Source: J054 sp965223095 | GTDB lineage: Bacteria; Pseudomonadota; Gammaproteobacteria; Steroidobacterales; GCA-2729495 | Length of the DNA: 64,000 nucleotides | Assembly (NCBI GenBank): GCA_965223095.1 | Contig: OZ244979.1 | Location: 2,604,001-2,668,000 of the forward strand | Direction of reading: 5' to 3' | Part shown: piece by piece, positions 1 to 8,955 of the stretch | Numbering within the stretch: the stretch's first letter is position 1 | How the letters are laid out: every line of letters starts with the position of its first letter | Notes under the pieces: model-generated | Told to the model about the DNA's origin: nothing | Databases searched by the model: none | The model's input: only the letters and a program-made list of their open reading frames with translations | Translations under genes and position numbers: made by a program

Positions 1-477
1 TATGGCATGTCCACCTTTGAAGGGCCCATGATGTCCATCAAGACCATCAATGCCTTGTCGCACTACACAGATTGGACCATCGGGCACGTGCACTCCGGAG
101 CACTAGGGTGGGTAGCGATGATTTCCATGGGCTGCCTATACAACTTGATTCCGCGAGTTTTTGGCCGGGACGGCATGTATAGCACCAGACTCATTGATTG
201 GCATTTCTGGACATCCACCATTGGCGTCGTCTTGTACATCGCCTCTATGTGGATTGCCGGTGTCATGCAAGGCTTGATGTGGCGTGCGGTGAATGACGAT
301 GGCACTTTAACCTATTCATTCATGGAAAGTTTGCAGGCCACTTATCCGTACTATGTCGTTCGGTTTTTGGGGGGCACGCTATTCCTCGTGGGCTCCCTCA
401 TCATGGCTTATAACGTATGGAAGACTGTTGCATCGGGCGAGAAAAACGCGATGCAGCCTGTCGTTGAGCCAGTCTAA
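1..477 (+). CDS. ccoN: cbb3-type cytochrome c oxidase subunit I (CcoN), 3' part
   Basis: C-terminal 158 codons of the catalytic subunit of the cbb3 oxygen reductase; the frame is open from the first base, so the gene begins left of the window. The first residues (YGMSTFEGP) are typical of CcoN, and the TIGHVHSGALGW segment (His29 and His31 of the fragment) carries the histidines that in this family ligate hemes b and b3. Several membrane helices follow, then a short polar tail. It is followed after 11 bases by ccoO, and the whole cco set to 7109 is on the same strand, as expected for one operon. Its promoter, often FNR-type controlled in related bacteria, lies outside the window. Confidence 0.95.
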   Translation, partial: YGMSTFEGPMMSIKTINALSHYTDWTIGHVHSGALGWVAMISMGCLYNLIPRVFGRDGMYSTRLIDWHFWTSTIGVVLYIASMWIAGVMQGLMWRAVNDDGTLTYSFMESLQATYPYYVVRFLGGTLFLVGSLIMAYNVWKTVASGEKNAMQPVVEPV

Positions 478-488
478 GGAGCACGCCG

Positions 489-1094
489 ATGAAACATGAA
501 TTGCTAGAACGCAAAGTCGGCCTGTTCGGTGTCTTAACCGCCGTCGCGGTAAGCATTGGTGGCCTGGCTGAACTCATTCCCTTAATGTTGGATCCGCAAG
601 GCTCGGAGCCCGCGGCAGGGGTTGCTCCTTACACTGCTTTACAATTGGAAGGGCGTGACGTTTATATTCGCGAAGGTTGTTATCTGTGCCATTCGCAAAT
701 GATCCGCCCATTCCGGGCGGAGACGGAGCGATACGGCGCGTATTCGCTGGCCGGCGAATCCGTCTACGACCATCCCTTCCAGTTTGGCTCCAAGCGAACC
801 GGGCCGGATTTGGCCCGGGTCGGTGGCCGTTACACGGATGAGTGGCATCGCTTGCATCTGATAGATCCGCGGGACCTAGTACCGGAGTCGAATATGCCGG
901 GTTTTCCCTGGTTAGCGGAGGCGGAAGTAGATGCGGCCAAGACGCCTGTGAAGATGGAGCGATTACGCATGGTGGGCGTGCCCTACACAGATGGCGAAAT
1001 TGAGGCCGCCGGTGCCCAGGTGTCTGGCAAGACAGAAATGGACGCCCTGATCGCCTATCTGCAAGTGCTCGGCATTTCATCCCGGGCGCGCTGA
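489..1094 (+). CDS. ccoO: cbb3 oxidase monoheme subunit II (CcoO)
   Basis: Membrane-anchored monoheme cytochrome c that passes electrons to CcoN. The 201-residue protein has one N-terminal membrane helix (about residues 12-33) and a periplasmic domain with a single c-type heme site CYLCH (Cys64, Cys67, His68). The SQMIRPF sequence after the heme site and the later ESNMPGFPWL segment with its Met ligand are hallmarks of CcoO/FixO. An ATG follows an AAGGAGC-like ribosome site just after the ccoN stop. Length matches the family. Confidence 0.95.
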   Translation: MKHELLERKVGLFGVLTAVAVSIGGLAELIPLMLDPQGSEPAAGVAPYTALQLEGRDVYIREGCYLCHSQMIRPFRAETERYGAYSLAGESVYDHPFQFGSKRTGPDLARVGGRYTDEWHRLHLIDPRDLVPESNMPGFPWLAEAEVDAAKTPVKMERLRMVGVPYTDGEIEAAGAQVSGKTEMDALIAYLQVLGISSRAR

Positions 1095-1099
1095 GCATC

Positions 1100-1276
1100 A
1101 TGGACGCGGGAACATTACGAGGTGTGTTCACCTTGATCATGCTACTGCTGTTTGTCGGCATCTGTTTCTGGGCCTACAGCAGCCGGCGGCGCAAAGACTT
1201 CGACGAAGCGGCTCAATTGCCCTTGCAGGGCGATGAGGGATCGATACCCGACAACCATCCCGATGAGCTGCGGTAA
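1100..1276 (+). CDS. ccoQ: cbb3 oxidase small subunit CcoQ
   Basis: Short gene of 58 codons between ccoO and ccoP. It encodes one N-terminal membrane helix (about residues 9-26, rich in Leu, Val and Phe), then an Arg-Arg-Arg-Lys stretch and an acidic tail. This is the usual CcoQ layout; CcoQ/FixQ stabilises the association of CcoP with the oxidase. It starts 5 bases after the ccoO stop. Identity rests on position, size and topology, because CcoQ sequences diverge strongly. Confidence 0.85.
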   Translation: MDAGTLRGVFTLIMLLLFVGICFWAYSSRRRKDFDEAAQLPLQGDEGSIPDNHPDELR

Positions 1277-1282
1277 GGAGAG

Positions 1283-2179
1283 ATGGGAATGAGCGGATTT
1301 TGGAGCGTCTTCATTATTGTTCTGGTGGTGATTCAGATGGTTGGATCGCTGTGGCTATTGCATTCCTTGAGGACTAAGCCTAAGGACGAGGGTGAGGGTG
1401 ACACCACTGAGCATGTTTGGGACACCACACTGCGTGAATTCAATAACCCGCTGCCCCGATGGTGGTTGTGGTTATTCTGGCTTACCGCGATTTGGCTCGT
1501 TGCCTATTTGGTGATCTATCCGGGTTTTGGTAATTTCGCGGGCACCTTAGGTTGGACCCAACAAGGCGCCTACGAGGCGGAGGTCGCCGCGGCGGAAAAA
1601 CGTTACGGCGATATTTATGCGGCCTTCGACAACATGGATCTAGCCGCCATGTCGAATGATCCTGACGCGGTGCGCCTGGGCCGGAATCTATTCCTAAATA
1701 ATTGCGCGACCTGTCACGGCGCGGACGCACGCGGCGCCAAAGGTTTTCCTGATCTCACTGATGCGGCCTGGCTGTGGGGCGCAACGCCACAAGCCATTGA
1801 GCAAAGTATCCGCGATGGGCGAATTGGTGTCATGCCGGCTTTGGGCGCGGCTCTGGGTGAGGAGGGCACGGATCAAGTGACCTCTTACTTGCTTAGCTTA
1901 TCAGGTCGACAAGTGGATGCCGTAGCTGCGGAAGCAGGCAAGGCTAAGTTCGCCCAGTTTTGCATCAGTTGCCATGGTCCAGACGCCAAGGGCATGCAGG
2001 TTGTCGGTGGACCTGACTTAACCGATGCGGAGTGGCTGCATGGCGGCAACAGAGCCGCCATCAAAGATGTGATTGAGCGAGGCCGCGTTAACCAGATGCC
2101 AGCCCAAAAAGACTTGCTCTCGGCCGACCGCATTCGTACCTTGGTCGCCTATATCTTGAGTGTCGGCGCCAGGGAGTAG
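1283..2179 (+). CDS. ccoP: cbb3 oxidase diheme subunit III (CcoP)
   Basis: Diheme cytochrome c subunit that feeds electrons into the cbb3 oxidase. The 298-residue protein has two N-terminal membrane helices (about 6-26 and 60-80), with the conserved VWDTTLREFNNPLPRWW loop between them, and two c-type heme sites: CATCH (Cys141, Cys144, His145) and CISCH (Cys227, Cys230, His231). An AAGGAG ribosome site at 1275-1280 precedes two possible ATGs (1283 and 1289, six bases apart); either fits. It belongs to the ccoNOQP operon. Confidence 0.95.
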   Translation: MGMSGFWSVFIIVLVVIQMVGSLWLLHSLRTKPKDEGEGDTTEHVWDTTLREFNNPLPRWWLWLFWLTAIWLVAYLVIYPGFGNFAGTLGWTQQGAYEAEVAAAEKRYGDIYAAFDNMDLAAMSNDPDAVRLGRNLFLNNCATCHGADARGAKGFPDLTDAAWLWGATPQAIEQSIRDGRIGVMPALGAALGEEGTDQVTSYLLSLSGRQVDAVAAEAGKAKFAQFCISCHGPDAKGMQVVGGPDLTDAEWLHGGNRAAIKDVIERGRVNQMPAQKDLLSADRIRTLVAYILSVGARE

Positions 2180-2182
2180 GGC

Positions 2183-2503
2183 TTGAGCGATTCTGCGGAC
2201 GATGGTGCATCGGCAGTTGTAGAGCCGGAGATTCCAGAGCAGTTACCCTGGAGTCGTCGTGCCCAGGCCGTCGGCGCGGTGATATGGCCGTCATTCTTGG
2301 CGGCGGCCTTTGCCAGTCTGCTGTTTTTTGCCTTGATTGATCCGAAGGATCTCATGGATGTGGCCTTTGAATTCGCGGATATCAATCGCATGACGGGATA
2401 TGGTGTGAGCTTCATGTTCTTTTGGCTCGTTAGCTTTGTATCGAGCGCCCTGTCCGTTTTCTTGCTGCGCACTGCGCGACGCAACGGTAATCGCAAAAAT
2501 TAG
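2183..2503 (+). CDS. small two-helix membrane protein in the cbb3 cluster
   Basis: 106-residue protein with a probable TTG start three bases after the ccoP stop. It has an acidic N-terminus and two hydrophobic segments (about residues 34-55 and 70-93) separated by a short polar loop, ending in a basic tail (RTARRNGNRKN). I recognise no catalytic motif. Its place between ccoP and ccoG, with tight spacing on both sides, suggests co-expression with the oxidase and a role in its assembly or stability; that is inference from context. A similar small gene occurs at this position in some gammaproteobacteria. Confidence 0.75.
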   Translation: MSDSADDGASAVVEPEIPEQLPWSRRAQAVGAVIWPSFLAAAFASLLFFALIDPKDLMDVAFEFADINRMTGYGVSFMFFWLVSFVSSALSVFLLRTARRNGNRKN

Positions 2504-2515
2504 CGACAGCGAATC

Positions 2516-3898
2516 GTGACCAAAACCGTCATCGCCAGGGAATCCCTGTACGCGAAACAGGAGAAGATCCACGCTAGAGAAGTCGATGGGTTCTATAGTC
2601 GGCTGCGCAAAGCGGCAAGCCTCGGTCTCCTGGCCATTTACTATATCCTGCCCTGGGCTAACTGGTCGGGTCGTCAGGCCGTCCTGTTCGATTTGCCGGA
2701 GCGTAAATTCCATATCTTTGGTTTAACGCTGTGGCCACAGGATTTTTTTTTGTTGTCGTGGTTGCTAATCATGGCCGCCTTGCTGTTGTTTTTGGCGACG
2801 TCGGTGGCCGGACGAATTTGGTGTGGTTACGCCTGCCCGCAAACGGTTTGGACGCAAGCCTTTGTTTGGCTGGAACGTATTGCGGAAGGTAAATACAGCA
2901 AGCGCAAAAAACTTGATCGCGCCCCCTGGGGCGTGGAGAAGTTGTTGCGTCGGGGCGCCAAAAAATTTCTATGGATAGCATTTGCCGCGTGGACAGGCTT
3001 TACCTTTGTAGGTTACTTCACGCCTATTCAGGAATTGGGTGCGAAATTATTTAGTGCCCGGCTCGGCGGCTGGGAACTTTTTTGGATTTGCTTCTATGGC
3101 CTTGCCACCTACGGCAATGCGGGTTATCTACGCGAGCAGGTCTGCAAGTACATGTGTCCCTATGCGCGCTTTCAAAGCGCCATGTTTGATCCGAACACGC
3201 TGATTGTTTCCTATAACCCCGAGCGGGGCGAACCACGCGGGCCGCGCAAACGCGGTACACCCGCAAGCGAATCTGGCAAGGGCGACTGCATAGACTGCAA
3301 TATTTGCGTGCAAGTCTGTCCGACGGGGATTGATATTCGCAAAGGTTTGCAATATGAGTGCATTACCTGCGCGGCTTGTGTTGATGCTTGCGATGCAGTG
3401 ATGGACAAGATGGGTGATCCTCACGGGCTCATTAGTTACACCACGCAAAATGCCCTGGAGGGTAACCCCGTCCGCGTATTGCGCCCAAGAACGCTGATTT
3501 ATGGTTCGCTGTTAGCGAGCTTGTTTTTGGCTTTTCTGTGGCAGCTAACAACCATCACGCCCCTGGGTCTGGATGTGATTCGTGATCGCAACGCGATTTA
3601 TCGCGAAACCAGCAATGGTGAAATAGAAACCGTGTATACACTTAAACTGCTGAATAAATCCGACCAAGCTCAGGTGCTAAATTTGGCCGTATCCGGTTTG
3701 CCGGAAATGACCATGGAGACCGATCCCGCAGAGGTCAAGCTGGGGCCGGGTGCGGTGGCCAGCGTGATTGCGAGGCTGCGGGTCCCCAAAGGGTCAGCCG
3801 AACCGGGCGGGCATGACGTATTGTTTCGCGCCATACGTCAGGGAGAGGCCCCCGTGGAAGTTGAGCGCAAGAGCCGTTTTTTCATGCCGCTGGACTAA
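2516..3898 (+). CDS. ccoG: cytochrome oxidase maturation ferredoxin-like protein CcoG (RdxA/FixG)
   Basis: 460-residue membrane iron-sulfur protein needed for copper delivery to the cbb3 oxidase, proposed to act as a cupric reductase. It shows the family order: N-terminal helices, CGYACPQTVW, further helices, CKYMCPYARFQ, then a bacterial ferredoxin segment CIDCNICVQVCPTG plus CITCAACVDAC, a last helix near residue 325-345, and a periplasmic C-terminal Ig-like domain. The start is GTG at 2516, 12 bases after the previous stop. Genes ccoH, ccoI and ccoS follow directly. Confidence 0.94.
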   Translation: MTKTVIARESLYAKQEKIHAREVDGFYSRLRKAASLGLLAIYYILPWANWSGRQAVLFDLPERKFHIFGLTLWPQDFFLLSWLLIMAALLLFLATSVAGRIWCGYACPQTVWTQAFVWLERIAEGKYSKRKKLDRAPWGVEKLLRRGAKKFLWIAFAAWTGFTFVGYFTPIQELGAKLFSARLGGWELFWICFYGLATYGNAGYLREQVCKYMCPYARFQSAMFDPNTLIVSYNPERGEPRGPRKRGTPASESGKGDCIDCNICVQVCPTGIDIRKGLQYECITCAACVDACDAVMDKMGDPHGLISYTTQNALEGNPVRVLRPRTLIYGSLLASLFLAFLWQLTTITPLGLDVIRDRNAIYRETSNGEIETVYTLKLLNKSDQAQVLNLAVSGLPEMTMETDPAEVKLGPGAVASVIARLRVPKGSAEPGGHDVLFRAIRQGEAPVEVERKSRFFMPLD

Positions 3899-3904
3899 GT
3901 TGGA

Positions 3905-4459
3905 ATGAATAGCAGCACGCACAGCGTTACCCCTGCTGATGACCGGCCTTGGTATCGTTATTGGTGGCCCTGGTTCGCGATGATTCCACCGAGTGTCGCA
4001 GTCATCGGTGGTGTGCTCACCGCGTGGTTGGCGGGCGGCCCCCCTGCCTTGGTGGTCGATGACTACGCCAACATCGCGCGCGTCACGGTGGAGCGCGCCG
4101 AACGCGATCAGCTGGCCCGGGATTTAGGTCTAAGCGGCAGACTGACGCTAACGGCCAGGGATCCGCAAAATGCAGCGGCAGGCACGCGAGTTAGTCTATT
4201 CCTGGCAAGCGATGCGGCCAGCTTTAGTAGACCAGCGCAGCTGAGGCTGGAAATCATTCATCCCACGCGTGACGACTTTGATCGTCAGGTCGACCTACGA
4301 CCATCGGCGACCGGGTATGTGGGCGAGTTTCACCGCCCCACCGGCCGGCTTTATCTTCAGCTGAGCGATCCCGACGCGAATTGGCGGCTGACCGGCGAGT
4401 TGCAGCCCAAAGCTGAACAACTGCGACTGCAAGCAAGGCAGTTACCCAGTACGCCATGA
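3905..4459 (+). CDS. ccoH: cbb3 oxidase assembly protein CcoH (FixH)
   Basis: 184-residue protein with one N-terminal membrane helix (about residues 25-48, preceded by WYRYWWPWFAM) and a periplasmic beta-rich domain ending in a GRLYLQLSDPDANWRLTGEL-type sequence, as in FixH family proteins. CcoH interacts with the oxidase subunits during assembly. Its stop overlaps the start of ccoI in an ATGA arrangement (4456-4459), indicating translational coupling. Confidence 0.9.
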   Translation: MNSSTHSVTPADDRPWYRYWWPWFAMIPPSVAVIGGVLTAWLAGGPPALVVDDYANIARVTVERAERDQLARDLGLSGRLTLTARDPQNAAAGTRVSLFLASDAASFSRPAQLRLEIIHPTRDDFDRQVDLRPSATGYVGEFHRPTGRLYLQLSDPDANWRLTGELQPKAEQLRLQARQLPSTP

Positions 4460-6927
4460 ACGAGCCCGCTGTTTGTTACCACTGCGGGCGCGAATTGAGC
4501 GATTCGCAGCGACAGCTGGCAGTGGATGGCGCGCCGCAGTTCGTCTGCGGCGATGATTGCGCACGGGTGGTGACCAGAATTGCCGACCGCGGCTTGACGG
4601 AATTTTATCGCTACCGTACCGGCCCCACGCGCAGCCTGAAAGACCCCGACACTTATCCTGATCGTTGGCGAAGTTACGATCGCGAAGCCCTGCAAAAAGA
4701 GTTTGTGACGACGCAAACCGATGGCAGTCGGCGTGGACAACTCCTGTTGCAAGGTGTGCGTTGCGCGGCCTGCAGTTGGCTCATCGAGAATGCCCTAGGT
4801 CCTACCCCGGGCTTACGAAGTATTCACGTCGATCCGCTGACATCGCGAGCTTCGCTGCATTGGGATCCCAAGGCGGTGGCCTTGAGCGACATACTCGCGC
4901 AACTTGCCCGGCTCGGGTACACACCGTTACCGTTCACGCAAGATTCCGCTGACCTTGCGGCGACCCACGAACGCCGCACAGCACTAAGACGGCTGGTCAT
5001 CGCGGGCCTGGGCATGATGCAAGTCATGAGTTTTGCCGTGGCACTCTACGCCGGTGCTTGGCGAGAACCGCAGATTCAAGAATTCTTGCGGCTGGTTAGC
5101 CTGCTGGTGGCCACGCCGGTCGTTTTCTACTCCGGTGCGCCGTTTTTTCAGGGCGCTTGGAATCGCTTACGCAATGGACAATTGGGCATGGATGTGCCCA
5201 TCGCCCTGGCCATCGGCGCGGCTTGGTCAGCCAGTGTTTGGAATAGCTTCAGCGGGCAGGGCGAGGTTTACTTCGATTCTGCAACCATGTTTGTATTTTT
5301 CTTGTCCGCCGCACGCTTCCTCGAAATGTCGGGCCGGCATCAAGCCCTGAGTGTCACCGGCGCCATGGCCAAACATTTGCCTAAAGTGGCGACCCGCTGC
5401 CTGCAAGGCCAGACCGAGGAAGTCGGTGTGACGGAATTAGAAGTCGGTGATCAGCTGTTGGTTGCGCCGGGATCCGCCTTGCCCGCTGATGGTGTTCTGC
5501 TATCCGATCATGCCCAACTCAACGAATCATTGTTAACGGGTGAGTCAACACCGGTTACCAAGACAGCTGGCGATCCGGTCGTCGCCGGCAGTGTAAATCT
5601 CGGCCAGGCACTGCAGTTCGAGGTTGCAAAAATCGGTACGGGCACGCTGCTCGCACAAATAACCGACTTGGTGGTCCAGGCTCAAGCCGACAAGCCTAAG
5701 ATTGTGACGATCGCGGATCGTTTCGCCAGCTACTTTGTCGGTGGTGTCCTATGCGCCGCGCTTCTGACCGGGCTTGTATGGTGGAACCTGGATTCGGCCC
5801 GCGCGTTTGAAATCGTTTTGGCGGTTTTAGTGGTGACCTGTCCTTGCGCGCTTGCGCTCGCCACACCAGCCGCCTTTGCCGTGGCCACCAGTGCGCTAGC
5901 CAAAAGAGGCTTTATGTTGCGCCATGCTGGCGCACTACAACGTCTGAATCAGCTCACGGATGTGGTGTTCGACAAGACCGGTACACTAACGAGCGATGAG
6001 ATTACCGTTTCGCGAACACTGTGCTTTGGCGGTTCATCGCAGGAAAAAAACCTTGGCATCGCCGCTGCCTTGGAGGCGTATTCTGAGCACCCCTTGGCAA
6101 GAGCGTTTGCCCGGGGCAGCAGCGTTGATGCGGCTACCGACGTGCGTGCAGTACCGGGTGCGGGCTTGACGGGGCGCATAGCAGGCGAGGAATGGCGTAT
6201 CGGTACCCGCGCTTTTGTGGAGGCAATAAGCAGGGGTGAAGCGCCACCGGAGACGCTCGCATCGGCTGATACGCGCGTGGTTTATCTTGGCAACCGCGCG
6301 GGATTGTCCGCGCGCTTTGACATCGCCGAAGCCGCGCGTGAGCACGCTGCATTGACGACCGCCGAACTCCGCGCTCGGGGCTTAGCTTTACACATCGCCA
6401 GCGGCGACAAGCCCGGTCCCGTGCGCCGCTTAGCCGAACAACTGCAGATTGACAGCTGGAAAGCCGAGCAACTGTCAACGGATAAATTAAACTGGGTACG
6501 CAATTTGCAAGGGCATGACAAACAGATTGCCATGGTTGGTGACGGCATTAACGATTCGCCGGTCTTGGCCGGAGCGGATGTATCCATTGCCATGGGCGGT
6601 GGCACGGACCTGGCCCAGCACAGTGCTGATTGTGTACTACTGGGTACTAGTCTTTGGCCGCTCGCCGAAGCAGTTCATCTGAGCCAGCGGACCATGGGCA
6701 TCGTAAAGCAAAATCTAACTTGGGCAGTGATTTACAATATCGCCGCTTTGCCCCTTGCCGCCGCAGGTCTGCTGGCCCCTTGGATGGCGGCTCTCGGCAT
6801 GTCCGTCAGTTCTCTGCTAGTGACATTAAACGCCATGCGCTTGGGTCGTCGCGGTATGTCCGGGAAGCTACCCAGCGTCGCGAACGGCGCTCAAGAAGCT
6901 GATGCGGTTCGCTTGTCCGTGGCCTGA
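4456..6927 (+). CDS. ccoI: copper-exporting P1B-type ATPase CcoI (FixI)
   Basis: 823-residue P-type ATPase that moves copper across the inner membrane for assembly of the CuB site of the cbb3 oxidase. The N-terminus has a Cys-rich zinc-finger-like domain (Cys7, Cys10, Cys31, Cys35), then a heavy-metal-binding domain with CAAC (Cys103, Cys106). Further on are the TGES actuator motif, the intramembrane CPCAL motif near residue 461, the phosphorylation motif DKTGTLT near 506, SEHPL near 544 and GDGIND near 695. Eight membrane helices are expected. Length and motif order match FixI. The start overlaps the ccoH stop. Confidence 0.95.
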   Translation: MNEPAVCYHCGRELSDSQRQLAVDGAPQFVCGDDCARVVTRIADRGLTEFYRYRTGPTRSLKDPDTYPDRWRSYDREALQKEFVTTQTDGSRRGQLLLQGVRCAACSWLIENALGPTPGLRSIHVDPLTSRASLHWDPKAVALSDILAQLARLGYTPLPFTQDSADLAATHERRTALRRLVIAGLGMMQVMSFAVALYAGAWREPQIQEFLRLVSLLVATPVVFYSGAPFFQGAWNRLRNGQLGMDVPIALAIGAAWSASVWNSFSGQGEVYFDSATMFVFFLSAARFLEMSGRHQALSVTGAMAKHLPKVATRCLQGQTEEVGVTELEVGDQLLVAPGSALPADGVLLSDHAQLNESLLTGESTPVTKTAGDPVVAGSVNLGQALQFEVAKIGTGTLLAQITDLVVQAQADKPKIVTIADRFASYFVGGVLCAALLTGLVWWNLDSARAFEIVLAVLVVTCPCALALATPAAFAVATSALAKRGFMLRHAGALQRLNQLTDVVFDKTGTLTSDEITVSRTLCFGGSSQEKNLGIAAALEAYSEHPLARAFARGSSVDAATDVRAVPGAGLTGRIAGEEWRIGTRAFVEAISRGEAPPETLASADTRVVYLGNRAGLSARFDIAEAAREHAALTTAELRARGLALHIASGDKPGPVRRLAEQLQIDSWKAEQLSTDKLNWVRNLQGHDKQIAMVGDGINDSPVLAGADVSIAMGGGTDLAQHSADCVLLGTSLWPLAEAVHLSQRTMGIVKQNLTWAVIYNIAALPLAAAGLLAPWMAALGMSVSSLLVTLNAMRLGRRGMSGKLPSVANGAQEADAVRLSVA

Positions 6928-6947
6928 GCGGTTAAGCTGAGCCGGGC

Positions 6948-7109
6948 GTGAACATCATTTTTTACTTGATACCCTTAGGCCTGGTGCTGCTGGTGGCCGC
7001 CGTTGCCGCGTTTTTTTGGGCCGTGCGTTCGGGCCAATTCGATGATTTGGAGAGTCCGGCATGGCGTATCCTAATGGACGACGATACCAAGCCCCCGCCC
7101 GGGCCCTAA
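6948..7109 (+). CDS. ccoS: cbb3 oxidase maturation protein CcoS
   Basis: 53-residue protein with a GTG start. It has one membrane helix (about residues 3-25) followed by the conserved WAVRSGQFDDLESPAWRIL sequence that identifies CcoS, and a Pro-rich tail. CcoS is required for inserting cofactors into the cbb3 oxidase. It lies 20 bases after ccoI and closes the cco gene set. Confidence 0.92.
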   Translation: MNIIFYLIPLGLVLLVAAVAAFFWAVRSGQFDDLESPAWRILMDDDTKPPPGP

Positions 7110-7211
7110 ATCACTTCGCCAGGGCCGGTCCTCGGTCGCCAATGGTTGCGCAGTTGTAATTCCGGTGAGGACGAGGGAAAAATACCGCACGGTCAAACAG
7201 GGGACGTGGCG

Positions 7212-7982
7212 ATGACGCGAAGCTCGGCTGGACTAGTACTATTGATGATTGCCATGCCCCTCGGCTTGGTGCTCGCGGCCAGCAGTGTTAGCGGTGCCGA
7301 TGACGGCATTACCTTGCACGAACTAGTTTTGTTCGCTCACCAACTGCTGTTTGTGTACTGGCTGGGTCCCGATATTGGGGTGTATTACCTCGGCGGCCGG
7401 GTCACGGACCCGCAACTGAGTGTCGAGCAGCGACTCGTCGCCGCGCAAACCATGGGCAAAATCGATTTAGTGCCCCGCATTTGCATGAGCTTGATGCTGA
7501 CCGTCGGTGGCATACTGACGGAGTTCGTCGGCATTCCGCACCCGACCTGGCAATGGTTTGGCATCTTGCTATTGGGTCCGGTCTGGCTCGTCTTGGTGCT
7601 GCTGGTTTATTTTCGTCAGGGAACGGCGGCCGGGGAAACCCTCAATCGGCTGGATTGGTGGTTTCGCTGGGCCTTGTTTGTTGGTGTGTTGGTCTCGGTT
7701 GGCTATTCGGTGTCCACCGGTCGTCTTGAATCCGCGCCCTGGGTCGCCGGGAAACTGGTCTTATTCGCCGCCATAATCCTATGCGGTTTGTTGATGCGTG
7801 TGCAGGTGAAACCGCTGATGGCCGGCATTGGGCGCTTGGCGACGGAGGGAGCCTCGGAGGAGGTCAATCAACTCATGGCGCGCAGCTTGGCACGCACCAA
7901 GCCCTTCGTGATTGCCCTGTGGATCTTCTTGCTCTGGGAAGCCTTGCTGGGGGTTGTGCAACCGGGGTCACCAGGCACCTAG
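7212..7982 (+). CDS. integral membrane protein of unknown function (His-containing, four or more helices)
   Basis: 256-residue membrane protein starting at ATG 7212; an upstream in-frame ATG at 7146 would add a non-membrane extension. Hydrophobic segments lie at the N-terminus (possibly a signal anchor) and at about five further positions. The stretch HELVLFAHQLLFVYWLGPDIGVYY, followed by a polar loop with VTDPQLS and then LVPRICMSLMLTVGG, recurs in altered form in the proteins at 8066-8737 and 24131-24733. This suggests one paralogous family with a conserved His in a helix. Function unknown; it may belong to the same broad group as DUF2269-type membrane proteins (inference). It converges on the next gene. 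Confidence 0.75.
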   Translation: MTRSSAGLVLLMIAMPLGLVLAASSVSGADDGITLHELVLFAHQLLFVYWLGPDIGVYYLGGRVTDPQLSVEQRLVAAQTMGKIDLVPRICMSLMLTVGGILTEFVGIPHPTWQWFGILLLGPVWLVLVLLVYFRQGTAAGETLNRLDWWFRWALFVGVLVSVGYSVSTGRLESAPWVAGKLVLFAAIILCGLLMRVQVKPLMAGIGRLATEGASEEVNQLMARSLARTKPFVIALWIFLLWEALLGVVQPGSPGT

Positions 7983-8065
7983 GCGTTTTCCTTAGGTCAA
8001 ACCCGCCGACGCGCGAGCCAGTGCTCAAAACGGTAGACGCTATTGAAAAGGGGGCCTTGCCTGCG

Positions 8066-8737
8066 CTATAGCGCTTTAGTCGTTGCCACAAACGCCACCA
8101 GCGCGATCGTGCCGTAGGTTGCCCAGATAATGATGGTGGAACGGCTCATTACCGCCGCGATGGTGCCTTCCAGTTCCGGTGTCGAGCCTTCCGTCGCCAT
8201 GCGCGCAAAGGCTAAACCCATTGGATCAAACACCAAGATCATCACAATGACCATCAGGTTGATCAAACCATAGAGCGCAACTTTCCACAGCAACCAGGTG
8301 GCTTGGGCATCGAAAGGACCATTGCCGAGATAGGATGATAGGGCCAAGGCGATGAGTCCCGCGCCCACTATGCCGGTAACCAGGTTATTGATCTTTCCTA
8401 ACTGGTGGCCCAAGGGCTTATCGTATAGATAGGCGCCGGTCACACTGAGCGCGGCCCAGGCGATACTCCCAAGCCAAACCAGGGCGATGCCCGTGGCGCT
8501 TAGATCCAGTAAGCCCATATCCACAGACAGCATGACGCCCAAGGGCAGCGCAGCTTTCCACATCAGCCTCGGCAGCAGCTCAATGCGCAGAGCCCAATGC
8601 AACAGCATGACGCGGCTTTCAAAACTCAAACTCGGGTCGGAGGCACGTTTGGCGGACAGAAACACACCTAAATCTGTGCCTATCCAGAAAACGAACATCA
8701 GCACGTGCAGATATTTCCAGGTTTCAAAGGCCGTCAT
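8066..8737 (-). CDS. integral membrane protein, relative of the 7212-7982 protein
   Basis: 223-residue protein with about five to six hydrophobic segments. The N-terminal WKYLHVLMFVFWIGTDLG matches the pattern of the convergent neighbour (His, then F-W-hydrophobic-G-x-D), followed by SDPSLS, LLPRLMW and a Gly-rich helix. The last part contains MATEGSTPELEGTIAAVMSR, comparable to LATEGASEEVNQLMARSL in the neighbour, so the two are probably divergent paralogues. ATG start with GGGAGA about ten bases upstream. The function is unknown; nothing enzymatic is visible beyond the conserved intramembrane His. Confidence 0.75.
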   Translation of the reverse strand: MTAFETWKYLHVLMFVFWIGTDLGVFLSAKRASDPSLSFESRVMLLHWALRIELLPRLMWKAALPLGVMLSVDMGLLDLSATGIALVWLGSIAWAALSVTGAYLYDKPLGHQLGKINNLVTGIVGAGLIALALSSYLGNGPFDAQATWLLWKVALYGLINLMVIVMILVFDPMGLAFARMATEGSTPELEGTIAAVMSRSTIIIWATYGTIALVAFVATTKAL

Positions 8738-8955
8738 GCTTGCGTTTCTCCCGCCGGTTAGAAGTCACCACCGAACTTGCGGTCATTAAGTTTACTACAA
8801 GCGAGTTTGGTTGGACCCGCAAGACCTCCACCGGACGTCGTCCATGGTGTGGGAATACACCGTAGGCTGGTTGCATCGCCGCGGAAAAATCCCGATAGTT
8901 AGTCTGCTTGATCGGTCCTGCGGGAGGGCCGATATTAGGTTTCAAGGAGGCTTAG

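Noticed and set aside
574..1161. 195-codon open frame on the minus strand across ccoO
   Set aside because: It lies wholly opposite clear coding sequence, is Arg/Pro/Cys-rich in a way typical of antisense frames in GC-rich DNA, and resembles no family.
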